Positions 42,832 to 53,075 of a stretch of DNA of 54,264 bases are shown here, one piece after another; position 1 is the first letter of the stretch, and each line of letters starts with the position of its first letter. The notes under the pieces are model-generated. The model made no database searches. It worked only from the letters and a program-made list of their open reading frames with translations, and was not told the DNA's origin. Source of the DNA: Solirhodobacter olei (GTDB lineage Bacteria; Pseudomonadota; Alphaproteobacteria; Rhodobacterales; Rhodobacteraceae); assembly GCF_004010155.1 (NCBI RefSeq), contig NZ_RRYH01000034.1, positions 1 through 54,264 on the forward strand. The letters run 5' to 3'. The translations under genes were made by a program, and so were the position numbers.

Positions 42832-44004
42832 ATGTCTTCCCACCGTCGCGGCCGCTTCGCCGGCCTTCAGGGCGCGACCGCGCTTGCGCTCGTGCTTGCC
42901 TGCGGACCCGCCGTCGCCCAGGAGCTGAGCGCCTCGTCATTCGCCGCCGATTTCAAGGTGATGTCGACGCTGAAGCCGCTGGTGGCGAAGGGCAAAGGCA
43001 AGGTGGCCGTCCTCTTGCCCGAAACCACCACCTCGGCGCGCTACACCTCGTTCGACGCGCCCTATCTGAAGAAGGCCTTCGCCGCCGCGGGGCTGCCGGC
43101 GCGCGACCTTATCATCACCAACGCTCAGGGGTCGGAGTCGAGCGAGCTGACCCAGGCGCAGACCGCGATCTCGCAGGGTGCCACGGTGCTGGTGATGGAT
43201 CCGATCTCCTCCGGCGTCGGCGCCTCGATCGAGACCTATGCCAAGGAACACAACGTGCCGGTCATCGACTACGACCGGCTGACCCTGGGCGGCAGCCGCG
43301 GCTATTACGTGAGCTTCGATAACGTCGAGGTCGGCAAGCTGATCGGGCAGGGGATGGAACAGTGCCTGACCGACTGGAACGTGAAGGAGCCGAAGATCCT
43401 GGTGATGCGCGGCGCGCCCACCGACAACAACGCGACGCTTTTCGCGCAGGGCTACATGGACGTGCTGAAGCCCGGCTTCGATTCCGGCAAGTACACGAAT
43501 GTGGGCGAGCCGGCGGGCACCTGGGACCCGGCGACGGCGCGAACGACGTTCGAAGAGCAGTTCACCGCGCATCCGAACATCAACGCCGTGGTCGTTCCGA
43601 ATGACGACAACGCCAACGCGGTCATCTCCTATCTGAAGACGCTGAAGGTGCCGCCGAAGACCTTCCCGACGACCGGTCAGGATGCGACGCTGACGGGCAT
43701 GCAGAACGTGCTGACCGGCTATCAGTGCGGTTCGGTCTACAAGGCGATCTACCTCGAGGCGCAGGCCGCCGCGGCGCTGTCGCTCTACCTGCGCGCGGGC
43801 GAGGAACCGCCGGCCGCCCTTGTGAACGGCAAGACCGCCGACACATCGGCGAACACCGAGGTGCCCTCGGTACTGCTGACGCCGCTCTGGGTGACGACGA
43901 AGAACATGGGCGCGACGGTGGTTAAGGACGGTTTCGTGCCCCGTGCCAAGCTCTGCGCCGGCAGCGCGATGAGCAAGGCCTGTGCCGCGGCGGGCATCAA
44001 GTAG
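42832..44004 (+). CDS. XylF-like sugar ABC transporter substrate-binding protein
   Basis: 390 residues with a signal peptide (about 1-29, ALALVLACGPAVAQ). Periplasmic binding protein type I fold: KGKVAVLLPETTTSARYTSF, SELTQAQTAISQGATVLVMD, VIDYDRLTLGGSRGYYVSFD and GQDATLTGMQNVLTGYQCGS. This resembles the xylose-binding subgroup, but the ligand is not proven. The binding protein delivers sugar to the ATPase-permease fusion encoded 10 bp downstream. GAAGGAGAAAG precedes the start. The gene lies downstream of a Crp/Fnr-type site, unusual for sugar uptake genes. Confidence 0.9.
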   Translation: MSSHRRGRFAGLQGATALALVLACGPAVAQELSASSFAADFKVMSTLKPLVAKGKGKVAVLLPETTTSARYTSFDAPYLKKAFAAAGLPARDLIITNAQGSESSELTQAQTAISQGATVLVMDPISSGVGASIETYAKEHNVPVIDYDRLTLGGSRGYYVSFDNVEVGKLIGQGMEQCLTDWNVKEPKILVMRGAPTDNNATLFAQGYMDVLKPGFDSGKYTNVGEPAGTWDPATARTTFEEQFTAHPNINAVVVPNDDNANAVISYLKTLKVPPKTFPTTGQDATLTGMQNVLTGYQCGSVYKAIYLEAQAAAALSLYLRAGEEPPAALVNGKTADTSANTEVPSVLLTPLWVTTKNMGATVVKDGFVPRAKLCAGSAMSKACAAAGIK

Positions 44005-44014
44005 AAGACCGCCG

Positions 44015-46090
44015 ATGGCACCGAACGCACAGGGGCCCGGAGGGGGCGAGCCGCTCCTCCGGGCCAGGGGGATCAGGAAGAGCTTCGGCGCCGTTCAGGC
44101 GCTTTCCGGCGCGGACCTCGACGTTCCCGCCGGGCAGGTGACGGCGCTGGTGGGCGACAACGGCGCCGGCAAATCGGTGCTGATCAAATGCATCGCGGGG
44201 ATCTATGAGGCCGATGGCGGCGAGATTCTGTGGAACGGCCAGCCGGTCCGCATCCGGGGGCCGCGCGACGCCGCCGCCCTTGGCATCGAGGTCGTCTATC
44301 AGGACCTCGCGCTCTGCGACAATCTCGACGTGGTCCAGAACATGTTCCTTGGGCGCGAAAGGATCGCAGGCGGCCTTCTCGACGAGGATGCAATGGAGCA
44401 TGCGGCGGCGGAGACGCTGGCCGGGCTTCAGGTCACCACGCTGCGCTCGATCCGGCAGCCGGTCTCGTCGCTGTCGGGCGGGCAGCGGCAGTCGATCGCA
44501 GTAGCCAAGGCGGTGATGTGGAACTCGAAGCTGGTCATCCTCGACGAGCCGACCGCGGCGCTGGGCGTGGCGCAGACCCGGCAGGTTCTGGCGCTGGTGC
44601 GCCGTCTGGCGGACCAGGGGCTGGCGGTCGTCATGATCTCCCACAACCTCAACGACGTCTTCGCGGTGGCGGACCGGCTTGCGGTTCTGCGGCTCGGGCG
44701 CATGGTGGCGCAGGGGCCGGCGTCGGAGTTCGACCGTCCGCTGGCGGTGGAGTTGATGACCACCGGCACCTCCGATCGCCTGGGCAAGGTTGCCGGCACG
44801 GGCCCCGAAGCGCCCCCCGCCGCGCCCGTTGCCGAGGAGGCGGAGGCGGGCGCCTCCGAAACCCAGGCCGTTGTCGCGGGCGCGCGGGCCGATACGCTTT
44901 CCGGCTACGCCAGGCTTCTGCGCAGCCGGGTGCTGGCCGGCGAGAGCGGGGTGCTTCCGGTCGTGCTTGGCGTCATCCTGATCGCGGCGATCTTCCAGAG
45001 CCAGAACGACAAGTTCCTTTCGCCCGGGAACCTTGTGAACCTCCTTGTACAGGGGTCGGTCTTCATGCTGATCGGCATGGGCGAGGTCTTCGCGCTGCTG
45101 CTGGGCGAGATCGACCTGTCGCTGGGCTTCGTCGCCGGGATCGGCGCGACGATTGCCACGATCCTGGTGCAGCCGGATCTGAACGCGCCCTGGTGGAGCG
45201 CCATCCTTGCGGGTCTTGCCGTGACGGCCGTGCTCGGCGCCTTTCAGGGGCTGCTCATCACCCGGGTGCGGCTTCCGTCCTTCGTCGTGACCCTGGCGGG
45301 TCTGCTGGGATTCCAGGGGCTGATGATCGAACTGCTGGGCACCGGCGGCACGATCCCGATCCCCAGCGAGACGATCAACAACCTGGCGAATGGCACGCTG
45401 AGCCCGGCGGGCGGGTGGATCGCGGTGGGCGCGGTGCTGGTGGCCTACGCGGCGTTCACCACGCTCGGCGACAGAAAGCGGCGGCGCAGCGGGCTCGTCG
45501 CCCCACCCCCGGGTGTTACGGCGCTGAAGGTAGCCGCCGCGGCGCTGGCTGGCGCGGCGATCGTGCTGGTCTCCAACTTCGATCGCGGCGTGCCGGCCTA
45601 TCCGGTGAACGGGATGCCCTGGGTCGTGCCGATCGTCTTCGCGGTGCTGGTGCTCTGGTCGGTGGTTCTGACCCGCACCCGCTTCGGGCGCTATGTCTTC
45701 GCGATCGGCGGCTCGGCCGAGGCGGCGCGGCGGGCGGGCATCAACCTTGCGCGTATTCGCACGATGGCCTTCACGCTGGCCGCGCTGACGGCGGGGCTGG
45801 GCGGGATCGTCTATGCGTCGCGGCTCCGCTCGATCTCGACCAGCTTCGACGGCGGGACGGTGGTTCTTTACGTGGTCGCGACCGCCGTCATCGGCGGCAC
45901 CAGCCTTTTCGGCGGGCGCGGACATCCTCTGCACCCGGTTCTGGGCGGCATCGTCATCGCGGCAATCGTGAACGGGATGGCGCTGCTGGGCCTTCCGGCG
46001 GCCGTTCAGCTGATGGCGACGGCGCTGGTCCTGCTGGCCTCGATCACGGTTGACGTCATCGTGCGGCGGAGGGGCGAGACGGTGCGCTGA
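44015..46090 (+). CDS. Fused ABC sugar transporter ATPase and permease (XylG-XylH type)
   Basis: 691 residues from the ATG at 44015. Residues about 15-260 form one ATPase domain: Walker A VGDNGAGKSVLIK, signature LSGGQRQSIAVAKAV and Walker B VILDEPTAALG. After a linker (about 261-300), residues 310-691 form a permease with about nine to ten helices and the XylH-type block FAIGGSAEAARRAGINLARI near the end. The usual XylG/RbsA has two ATPase domains in a separate protein; here only one is present and it is joined to the permease. A dimer of this fusion would give two ATPases and two permeases. Co-transcribed with the binding protein. Confidence 0.88.
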   Translation: MAPNAQGPGGGEPLLRARGIRKSFGAVQALSGADLDVPAGQVTALVGDNGAGKSVLIKCIAGIYEADGGEILWNGQPVRIRGPRDAAALGIEVVYQDLALCDNLDVVQNMFLGRERIAGGLLDEDAMEHAAAETLAGLQVTTLRSIRQPVSSLSGGQRQSIAVAKAVMWNSKLVILDEPTAALGVAQTRQVLALVRRLADQGLAVVMISHNLNDVFAVADRLAVLRLGRMVAQGPASEFDRPLAVELMTTGTSDRLGKVAGTGPEAPPAAPVAEEAEAGASETQAVVAGARADTLSGYARLLRSRVLAGESGVLPVVLGVILIAAIFQSQNDKFLSPGNLVNLLVQGSVFMLIGMGEVFALLLGEIDLSLGFVAGIGATIATILVQPDLNAPWWSAILAGLAVTAVLGAFQGLLITRVRLPSFVVTLAGLLGFQGLMIELLGTGGTIPIPSETINNLANGTLSPAGGWIAVGAVLVAYAAFTTLGDRKRRRSGLVAPPPGVTALKVAAAALAGAAIVLVSNFDRGVPAYPVNGMPWVVPIVFAVLVLWSVVLTRTRFGRYVFAIGGSAEAARRAGINLARIRTMAFTLAALTAGLGGIVYASRLRSISTSFDGGTVVLYVVATAVIGGTSLFGGRGHPLHPVLGGIVIAAIVNGMALLGLPAAVQLMATALVLLASITVDVIVRRRGETVR

Positions 46091-46132
46091 AGGGAGCGCC
46101 GGGGATGGCGGAGCGGGGAGGAGGACCTGGAC

Positions 46133-46312
46133 ATGCCCGAAGACCGCGCCACACCGCCGATCGACGAGAAGACCCGGACAGAGCGTCTGGGCGCGCTGCC
46201 CAAGGCGCCGATGCCGATGCCCCGCCAGGTGCTTGAGCACAAGGCCGGGCGTCTGGCCCGGTTCCGGGCGTTCCTGGCTTACTGGCTGCTTGCCCATCTG
46301 TCCGAGCATTGA
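46133..46312 (+). CDS. Small protein of unknown function
   Basis: 59 residues, MPEDRATPPIDEKTRTERLG with a strong ribosome-binding site GGAGGAGG ahead of the ATG, 42 bp after the transporter fusion gene. The C-terminal third (RLARFRAFLAYWLLAHLSEH) is an amphipathic or short hydrophobic helix that could bind a membrane. No family was recognised. It overlaps longer unsupported frames on both strands. The strong ribosome-binding site and natural composition support it, but nothing else does. Confidence 0.45.
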   Translation: MPEDRATPPIDEKTRTERLGALPKAPMPMPRQVLEHKAGRLARFRAFLAYWLLAHLSEH

Positions 46313-46324
46313 AGGACCCGCCTT

Positions 46325-46347
46325 ACGGCCCGCTGGAGCGGGGCCGT
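46325..46347. terminator. Hairpin between the transporter operon and the ATPase operon
   Basis: ACGGCCCGCT pairs with AGCGGGGCCGT with one bulged base and a two-base loop, between the convergent small gene and atpG. There is no T-run. Confidence 0.55.
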
Positions 46348-46366
46348 GGCCGTGGCCCGTCTCCGG

Positions 46367-47182
46367 TCATCGCGTCACGGCGTCCCAGCCGGTGACGACA
46401 TCGAGCAGTTCGGCGGTGATCGTCTCCTGACGGAGGTCATTTTCGGCCCGGGCGAGCGCCTCGAGCTTGTCGCCGATGGCGCGATCGGCCGCTTCCATCA
46501 CGCGCAGGCGGGCCGCGTTCTCTGACGCGAAGGATTCCATCAGGGTCTGGGAGAGTGCGGCGAAGAGATACTCGCGGTCGAGTTCGGCGAGGAGCGCTGG
46601 TGCCGGAAGCTGCACAAGCGGCGGCGCGCGGCGAGGGCCGCCGGGCGCGGGCGGATCGGGTGGCAGGACCCGCCGGTAGGCCGGATCGAAGCCACCGCCC
46701 TTTCGGTAACGACCGAAGACCACACCCGCCTCGGCATGGCCGGAGAGCGCGAGGGCTACGTCATGCGCCGCATCCCCCACGCCTGCGATATGCGTCGCGG
46801 TCGGCAGCACGAGGTCCGGCTTCAACTTGCGTTCCGCCGCGGTGACCCCGCCGCGTTTGCCGATCACGATCAGATCCTGGCCCGGCCGCAGGCGGGCCGC
46901 GGCCTCGTCCAGCAGGCGGGCATTGAAGCCTCCCGCGAAGCCATGCTCGGAGCAGACGACGACCATCGCGGCGCGGCGGCCCGTGCTGCGGACGCCGGTC
47001 CCGCCAAGGGCGAGCGCGTCGGCCAGCGCCTCTGCCACGATGTCGGAATAGGCCCGGATGCCGGGCAGCGCCGCCAGCGCCTCCTGAAGGCGGCTCGCGG
47101 CGAGGGCGCGGAGGGCCTGGAAGAGGCCGCGAAGCTCAGTGAGGCTCGCGATGCGGGCGCGGAGGATCTGCTCCTGCTCCAT
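46367..47182 (-). CDS. atpG: N-type ATPase subunit gamma
   Basis: 271 residues from the ATG at 47182, with AGGAGG upstream and one base after the alpha stop. Begins MEQEQILRARIASLTELRGL, a coiled-coil start as in gamma subunits, and ends with a second long helix (ESFASENAARLRVMEAADRA, LEALARAENDLRQETITAEL). These two helices form the rotating shaft. Middle part has the Rossmann-like segment with VVVCSEHGFAGGFNARLLDE. More divergent than gamma of housekeeping F-ATPases, as usual for N-ATPases. Last gene of the operon atpDCQRBEFAG. Confidence 0.9.
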   Translation of the reverse strand: MEQEQILRARIASLTELRGLFQALRALAASRLQEALAALPGIRAYSDIVAEALADALALGGTGVRSTGRRAAMVVVCSEHGFAGGFNARLLDEAAARLRPGQDLIVIGKRGGVTAAERKLKPDLVLPTATHIAGVGDAAHDVALALSGHAEAGVVFGRYRKGGGFDPAYRRVLPPDPPAPGGPRRAPPLVQLPAPALLAELDREYLFAALSQTLMESFASENAARLRVMEAADRAIGDKLEALARAENDLRQETITAELLDVVTGWDAVTR

Positions 47183-47183
47183 C

Positions 47184-48695
47184 TCATCCTCCTGCCAGTG
47201 CGGCATCGACCGCGGCGGCGAGGGCGGCACGGTCAGCCTCGTCCGGCGCGCCCGCCGCGGTGATGCGGGCGGCGGCATCCGGGCAGCGAAGGGCGATCAG
47301 CGCGGGAAGCGCCGCCTTCAGGCGCGCGACCTCTGACAGCGGGACGGCATCGAGCCGGCCCTCCGCCGTCGCGGTGAGCAGGGCAACCTGGGTGGCGAGC
47401 GCGACGGGGTGGTACTGCGGCTGAACCAGGACCTCGCGGATGCGGCGGCCGTGATCGATCTTCGCCTGAGTGCGGGGATCCATCATCGCGCCGAAGCGGG
47501 TGAAGGCCTCCAGCTCGGTGAACTGGCCGTAGTCGAGCTTCAGGCTGCCCGTTGCCGCCTTCATCGCCGGGGCCTGCGTCTGGCTGCCGACGCGGCTGAC
47601 GGAGAGGCCGACATTCACCGCGGGCTTCTGGCCCTCGTAGAACAGCTTCGGTTCGAGGTAGATCTGTCCGTCCGTGATCGAGATGAGGTTGGTCGGGATA
47701 TAGGCGGTGAGGTTGCCGCCCTGCGTCTCGGCGATGGGCAGCGCGGTGAGCGAGCCGCCACCTTTGCCGGCGGTCAGCTTCGCGGCGCGTTCCAGAAGCC
47801 GCGAATGCAGATAGAACACGTCGCCGGGATAGGCCTCGCGCCCCGGGGGACGGCGCAGCAGCAGCGAAAGCTCGCGATACGTGATCGCGTGCTTGGAGAG
47901 ATCGTCGTAGACGATCAGCGCATGCTGGCCACGGTCGCGGAAATACTCGGCCATCGTGCAGGCGGCGTAGGGCGCGATCCACTGGGCGCCCGGCGGGGCA
48001 TCGGCCTCTCCAACAACGACGATGCAGCGCTCGAAGGCGCCGTGGGAGCGGATCGCCTCTACGGCCTGGCCGACGGTCGAGGCCTTCTGACCGATGGCGC
48101 AGTAGACGCAGATCACGTCACTGTCCTTCTGGTTGACGATCGTGTCGAGCGCCAGGGCGGTCTTGCCTGTCTTGCGGTCGCCGATGATGAGCTCCCGCTG
48201 GCCGCGGCCGAGGGGGATCATCGCGTCGACGACGACAAGGCCCGTCATAAGCGGCTCCGTGACCAGATCGCGGTCGATGATCCCGGGGGCGGGGCTTTCC
48301 ACCGGGTCGTGCCGCTCTCCGACGATCGCGGGTCCGCCGTCCAGCGGGCGGCCGATGGCATCGACCACGCGACCGAGCAGCGCCTCGCCGACGGGCACGC
48401 GCACGACCTCGCCCGTTCCGTGGACCGGGCTCCCGGCCTCGATCCCGCCGGGTGGGTCCAGCAGGACGACGCTCACCTCGTCCTCGCGCACGCGGAGCGC
48501 GATCCCCCGTGTGCCGGAGGCGAATTCCAGGACCTCCTCCGCGCGGGTTTCCGGCAGGCCGGCGACCGTCGCCACGCCGTCGCCGATGCTGGTTACCGTG
48601 CCGACGTGGAGGATGCCCGGCGCCGCGGGCGTTGCGGCAAGACGCGCCCTGGCCGGGGCGAACCAGGACCTTATGCTGTCGTCAATCTCCGTCAT
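47184..48695 (-). CDS. atpA: N-type ATPase subunit alpha
   Basis: 503 residues from the ATG at 48695 (MTEIDDSIRSWFAPARARLA), overlapping the end of atpF by 14 bases. Nucleotide-binding core: Walker A GDRKTGKTALALDTI (near 170-184), ALIVYDDLSKHAITYRELSL, and LSVSRVGSQTQAPAMKAATG with the arginine finger. Alpha subunits hold non-catalytic sites alternating with beta. The sequence is clearly F-type and part of a second ATPase distinct from the housekeeping enzyme. Overlaps between neighbours indicate translational coupling. Confidence 0.95.
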   Translation of the reverse strand: MTEIDDSIRSWFAPARARLAATPAAPGILHVGTVTSIGDGVATVAGLPETRAEEVLEFASGTRGIALRVREDEVSVVLLDPPGGIEAGSPVHGTGEVVRVPVGEALLGRVVDAIGRPLDGGPAIVGERHDPVESPAPGIIDRDLVTEPLMTGLVVVDAMIPLGRGQRELIIGDRKTGKTALALDTIVNQKDSDVICVYCAIGQKASTVGQAVEAIRSHGAFERCIVVVGEADAPPGAQWIAPYAACTMAEYFRDRGQHALIVYDDLSKHAITYRELSLLLRRPPGREAYPGDVFYLHSRLLERAAKLTAGKGGGSLTALPIAETQGGNLTAYIPTNLISITDGQIYLEPKLFYEGQKPAVNVGLSVSRVGSQTQAPAMKAATGSLKLDYGQFTELEAFTRFGAMMDPRTQAKIDHGRRIREVLVQPQYHPVALATQVALLTATAEGRLDAVPLSEVARLKAALPALIALRCPDAAARITAAGAPDEADRAALAAAVDAALAGG

Positions 48696-49437
48696 TTTGC
48701 GCCATCGCCTCTGCCGCTTCCGCAATGCGGTCCGCCCAGCCGAAGTTGAGAACCGAATGGGCCAGCCGCAGCTCCACCCCGCCGATGAGCTGCGAATCTT
48801 CCGCAAAGCTCAGGCTGCCGCCGCCGCCAAGAAGGGGCAGGAGGCGGGCCGACCAGACCGGACGATCCTCGGGCGCGAGGGGGCGGGCCGTGACCACGGT
48901 GGCGACCGCGCCGGGCCGCGCCATGTCGGCGGCGAGGCGTAGCCGTTCCTGCTCCGGAAGGGCGGCGAGGGTGTCGGCCAGCCCGTCGAGGAAGAGACCC
49001 GGTGCCACCTTCCCCGCCGTCGCCTCGAGGATGCGCCCGGCGATGCCGGCGGCGAGGGCCGCAAGATCGCGGCCTGCTGACGCGAGGGCGCCCTGCCGTT
49101 CCGCCGCGATGGCCGCCTGCGCCTTTGCAAGCTGCTGCGCGGCGGCGGCGCGCGCGGCCTCTGCCGTGGCCCTGGCGGCCTCCGCGGCCTCGGCCGCGGC
49201 GCGGTCGAGGACCTGTTGCCGCTCGGCCGCGAGGGCTTCCTGCGCATCGCGCAGCCGCTGCGTCTCGGCCGCCGCTTCGGCCTTCGCGTGGGCCGCTTCC
49301 GCCTGGAGCGCCTCTGCCTCGGCCCTGCGCTCGGCGATGACGCGGCGGACGGGCGCGTAAAGGAAGTGGCGCAGCAGCCAGACGAGGACGGCGAAGTTCG
49401 CCGCCTGCAGGCCGAGCGTCCACCAGTCGATCTTCAT
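48682..49437 (-). CDS. atpF: N-type ATPase subunit b (extended)
   Basis: 251 residues, longer than the usual 160 or so of subunit b. One N-terminal membrane helix (FAVLVWLLRHFLYAPVRRVI) is followed by a long Ala/Glu/Arg-rich coiled coil (about 40-135). A C-terminal domain (about 140-251) with LSFAEDSQLIGGVELRLAHS resembles the delta-subunit tail. N-ATPase operons lack a separate delta gene and have a longer b, so the extension probably takes over the delta function of linking stator and alpha/beta head. Gap to atpE of only four bases. Confidence 0.88.
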   Translation of the reverse strand: MKIDWWTLGLQAANFAVLVWLLRHFLYAPVRRVIAERRAEAEALQAEAAHAKAEAAAETQRLRDAQEALAAERQQVLDRAAAEAAEAARATAEAARAAAAQQLAKAQAAIAAERQGALASAGRDLAALAAGIAGRILEATAGKVAPGLFLDGLADTLAALPEQERLRLAADMARPGAVATVVTARPLAPEDRPVWSARLLPLLGGGGSLSFAEDSQLIGGVELRLAHSVLNFGWADRIAEAAEAMAQNDGD

Positions 49438-49441
49438 GGGC

Positions 49442-49684
49442 TCACCCGACGAAGGGATTGGCGTAGAGCAGCAGGAGCGCGATGACGAGGCAGTAGATCG
49501 CCATCGTCTCGATCATCGCGAGGCCGACGAAGAGGGTGCGGGAGATCGTCCCCGCCGCCTCTGGCTGCCGGGCGATCGCATCCATCGCCGCGGCGAGCGC
49601 GAGGCCCTCGCCGATCCCGGGGCCGATGGCGCCGAGGCCGACGGCTATGGCGGCCCCCAGGGCGGATATCATCTGGATGTCCAA
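49442..49684 (-). CDS. atpE: N-type ATPase rotor subunit c
   Basis: 80 residues, two-helix hairpin. The start is a TTG at 49684 with AAGGA eight bases upstream; an ATG at 49672 has worse spacing. Helix 1 contains [20 protein letters not shown] and helix 2 [20 protein letters not shown]. Glu59 is the usual ion-carrying carboxylate, with Thr60 and Tyr64 in positions used for Na+ binding in Ilyobacter c. Helix 1 carries Glu26 where Na+-type c has Gln, giving a second carboxylate as reported for N-ATPase c-rings. Ion specificity (H+ or Na+) therefore cannot be read off directly. Confidence 0.93.
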   Translation of the reverse strand: MDIQMISALGAAIAVGLGAIGPGIGEGLALAAAMDAIARQPEAAGTISRTLFVGLAMIETMAIYCLVIALLLLYANPFVG

Positions 49685-49699
49685 GGGCAGTGTCCTTTC

Positions 49700-50365
49700 T
49701 CAGCTGTCCACAGCGCCGATCGCGGCGCCGATGAAGACGGTGGCGAGGATGGTGAAGATGTAGGCCTGGATCAGCCCGATCAGCAGGCCGAGGATCATGA
49801 ACGGCACCGGCAGGACGAAGCCCGCGAGGTAGACCAGGATGGCGAGGATCAGCTCGTGGCTCATCATGTTGCCGAAGAGCCGGACCATGAGCGAAAGGAT
49901 GCGGGTGAATTCCGAAAGCAGCGTCAGCGGCAGCAGGAGCGGGTTCGGCTTCAGGAAATGCCCGAGGTAGCCGGCAAGGCCCTGGTTGCGCAGGCCGTAC
50001 CAGTGGATCGACAGAAAGACGATCGCGGCAAGGGCCATCGGGGTCTCGATCCGGCTGGTGGGCGCCTGCACTCCGGGCAGCATGGGCGAGAGGTTGGCGG
50101 CGGCCAGGAACAGGAACAGCGTCCCGAGCAGGGGCATGTATCCGCCGGGATCGCGCTGAAGGACTGCACGGACCTGGCCCTCGATCGTGGTGACGAGGAT
50201 CTCCAGCGCGGCCTGTAGGGGCCCGCCGTCGGGCCGGGCGCGGCGAAGGCCGAGCCAGGAGACGAGGGTGAGGGCGGCCATGACCGCCCAGGTCGTCGCC
50301 ACGGCCTCGCTGATCGGCACGGGTCCGAGGTGGAAGAGGATCTGCGGGCCAAACGGGCTTTGCAT
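49700..50365 (-). CDS. atpB: N-type ATPase subunit a
   Basis: 221 residues from the ATG at 50365, which shares one base with the stop of atpR (TGATG). Membrane protein with about six helices. The conserved LSEFTRILSLMVRLFGNMMS contains the essential arginine (RLFGNM) that faces the rotor carboxylate. LIGLIQAYIFTILATVFIGA is the last helix. Forms the ion half-channels. Shorter than housekeeping a subunits (about 240-270), as in other N-ATPases. Confidence 0.93.
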   Translation of the reverse strand: MQSPFGPQILFHLGPVPISEAVATTWAVMAALTLVSWLGLRRARPDGGPLQAALEILVTTIEGQVRAVLQRDPGGYMPLLGTLFLFLAAANLSPMLPGVQAPTSRIETPMALAAIVFLSIHWYGLRNQGLAGYLGHFLKPNPLLLPLTLLSEFTRILSLMVRLFGNMMSHELILAILVYLAGFVLPVPFMILGLLIGLIQAYIFTILATVFIGAAIGAVDS

Positions 50366-50628
50366 CACGGTATCCGCCGGGCAAGCCGGGTGGCCCCGAC
50401 GCGGGCGAGAAGGAAGCCGGCAAAGGTGGCCAGAAGCGGCCAGGTCCCCGCCTGCGCCACGAGCCAGAGCACGAGCCCCGCGCCGGCGAGGCGCAGCACG
50501 GCATGCAGGACGATCCAGACCGGCGCAGCCTGTTCCGCCTGAAGCCGGACGCCGCGCCACATCAAGGCGAAATAAGCCCCGCCTAGCGCGAGCCCGAGAG
50601 CGAGGTAGAGGAGAAGCACTGCTGTCAT
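50365..50628 (-). CDS. atpR: N-ATPase accessory membrane protein AtpR
   Basis: 87 residues from the ATG at 50628 with AAGGGTGA upstream, overlapping the atpQ stop as ATGA. About three hydrophobic segments (LLLYLALGLALGGAYFALMW; VLHAVLRLAGAGLVLWLVAQ; LATFAGFLLARVGATRLARR). AtpR is a hallmark of N-ATPase operons and absent from other F-ATPases; its polar intramembrane residues have been proposed to help rotor assembly. Identified by position between atpQ and atpB and by its hydrophobic profile. Confidence 0.85.
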   Translation of the reverse strand: MTAVLLLYLALGLALGGAYFALMWRGVRLQAEQAAPVWIVLHAVLRLAGAGLVLWLVAQAGTWPLLATFAGFLLARVGATRLARRIP

Positions 50629-50905
50629 TTCACCCTTGCCTTTCGCCACGCGCTCCAGAACCCGAGCGACACCCCCGTCACGATGCCGAGCGCGCTGAAC
50701 AGCACGCGGTGCCCGCTCAGACCGTCCAGCCAGCGCCCGAGCGCGGTGCCGATCAGGGTCGGCACCACGATCTGCCAGGCCAGCGCGCCGATCAGGGCGA
50801 CGTTTTCCCAGGGCGTTCGCTCGCCCTCGGCCCGCGCCCGCTCGGCGCGGCGGCGGCGGGTGTCGACCGCATCCGCCAGCGGGTTCGGCTTCTGGCGCCG
50901 CTGGC

Positions 50906-50909
<4 letters not shown>
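50625..50909 (-). CDS. atpQ: N-ATPase accessory membrane protein AtpQ (AtpI-like)
   Basis: 94 residues. Basic cytoplasmic N-terminus (about 1-40) followed by two membrane helices (ALIGALAWQIVVPTLIGTAL; FSALGIVTGVSLGFWSAWRK) with a short loop RWLDGLSG. This matches AtpQ/AtpI-like subunits at the second or third place of N-ATPase operons. Overlaps atpC and atpR by ATGA at both ends, indicating tight coupling. Possible role in ring assembly or ion (Mg/Ca) handling, as suggested for AtpI/AtpZ; not demonstrable here. Confidence 0.87.
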
Positions 50910-52845
<1,936 letters not shown>

Positions 52846-53013
52846 TGCCCTGCGTCGGGGCCGTGACCCCGTGCTGGAGGATCCCATGGCCCGTGGCGCC
52901 TTTCCCGGTTGGGGTGTCAGAGGGTGCCGCATCTGCCCCCGGGTTCGGCGCACTTGCCCTGCCGCGTGTCGTCACTGGACATGACGCCTTGCCGCTTGAC
53001 CTCTCAGACGGCG

Positions 53014-53019
53014 TAAAAT
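53014..53019 (+). promoter_or_regulatory. Possible -10 element of the tRNA-Gly gene
   Basis: TAAAAT at 53014-53019, about 18 bp upstream of the tRNA sequence; TTGCCG at 52989-52994 could be the -35 at a 19-base spacing, and TTGACC at 52996-53001 is too close. Confidence 0.35.
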
Positions 53020-53036
53020 AGGGGTTTGTGACCGGC

Positions 53037-53075
53037 GCGGGTGTAGCTCAATGGTAGAGCAGCAGCCTTCCAAGC
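53037..53075 (+). tRNA. 5' half of tRNA-Gly(TCC), interrupted at the anticodon arm
   Basis: GCGGGTGTAGCTCAATGGTA followed by GAGCAGCAGCCTTCCAAGC matches tRNA-Gly: acceptor strand GCGGGTG, D-arm AGCTCAATGGTAGAGC, anticodon loop CTTCCAA with anticodon TCC at 53069-53071. After C53075 the expected GCTG-type stem strand, T-arm (GGTTCGA) and the acceptor 3' strand (CACCCGC) are absent in the rest of the window. The tRNA is truncated here. The junction is at or next to the anticodon loop, where several tyrosine recombinases insert elements. Confidence 0.8.

Noticed and set aside
52886-52984. A 32-codon Cys-rich reading frame with GGAGG just ahead of its ATG
   Set aside because: It is the end of a long antisense frame over atpD, has no recognisable homology, and short frames of this kind are common at this GC content.
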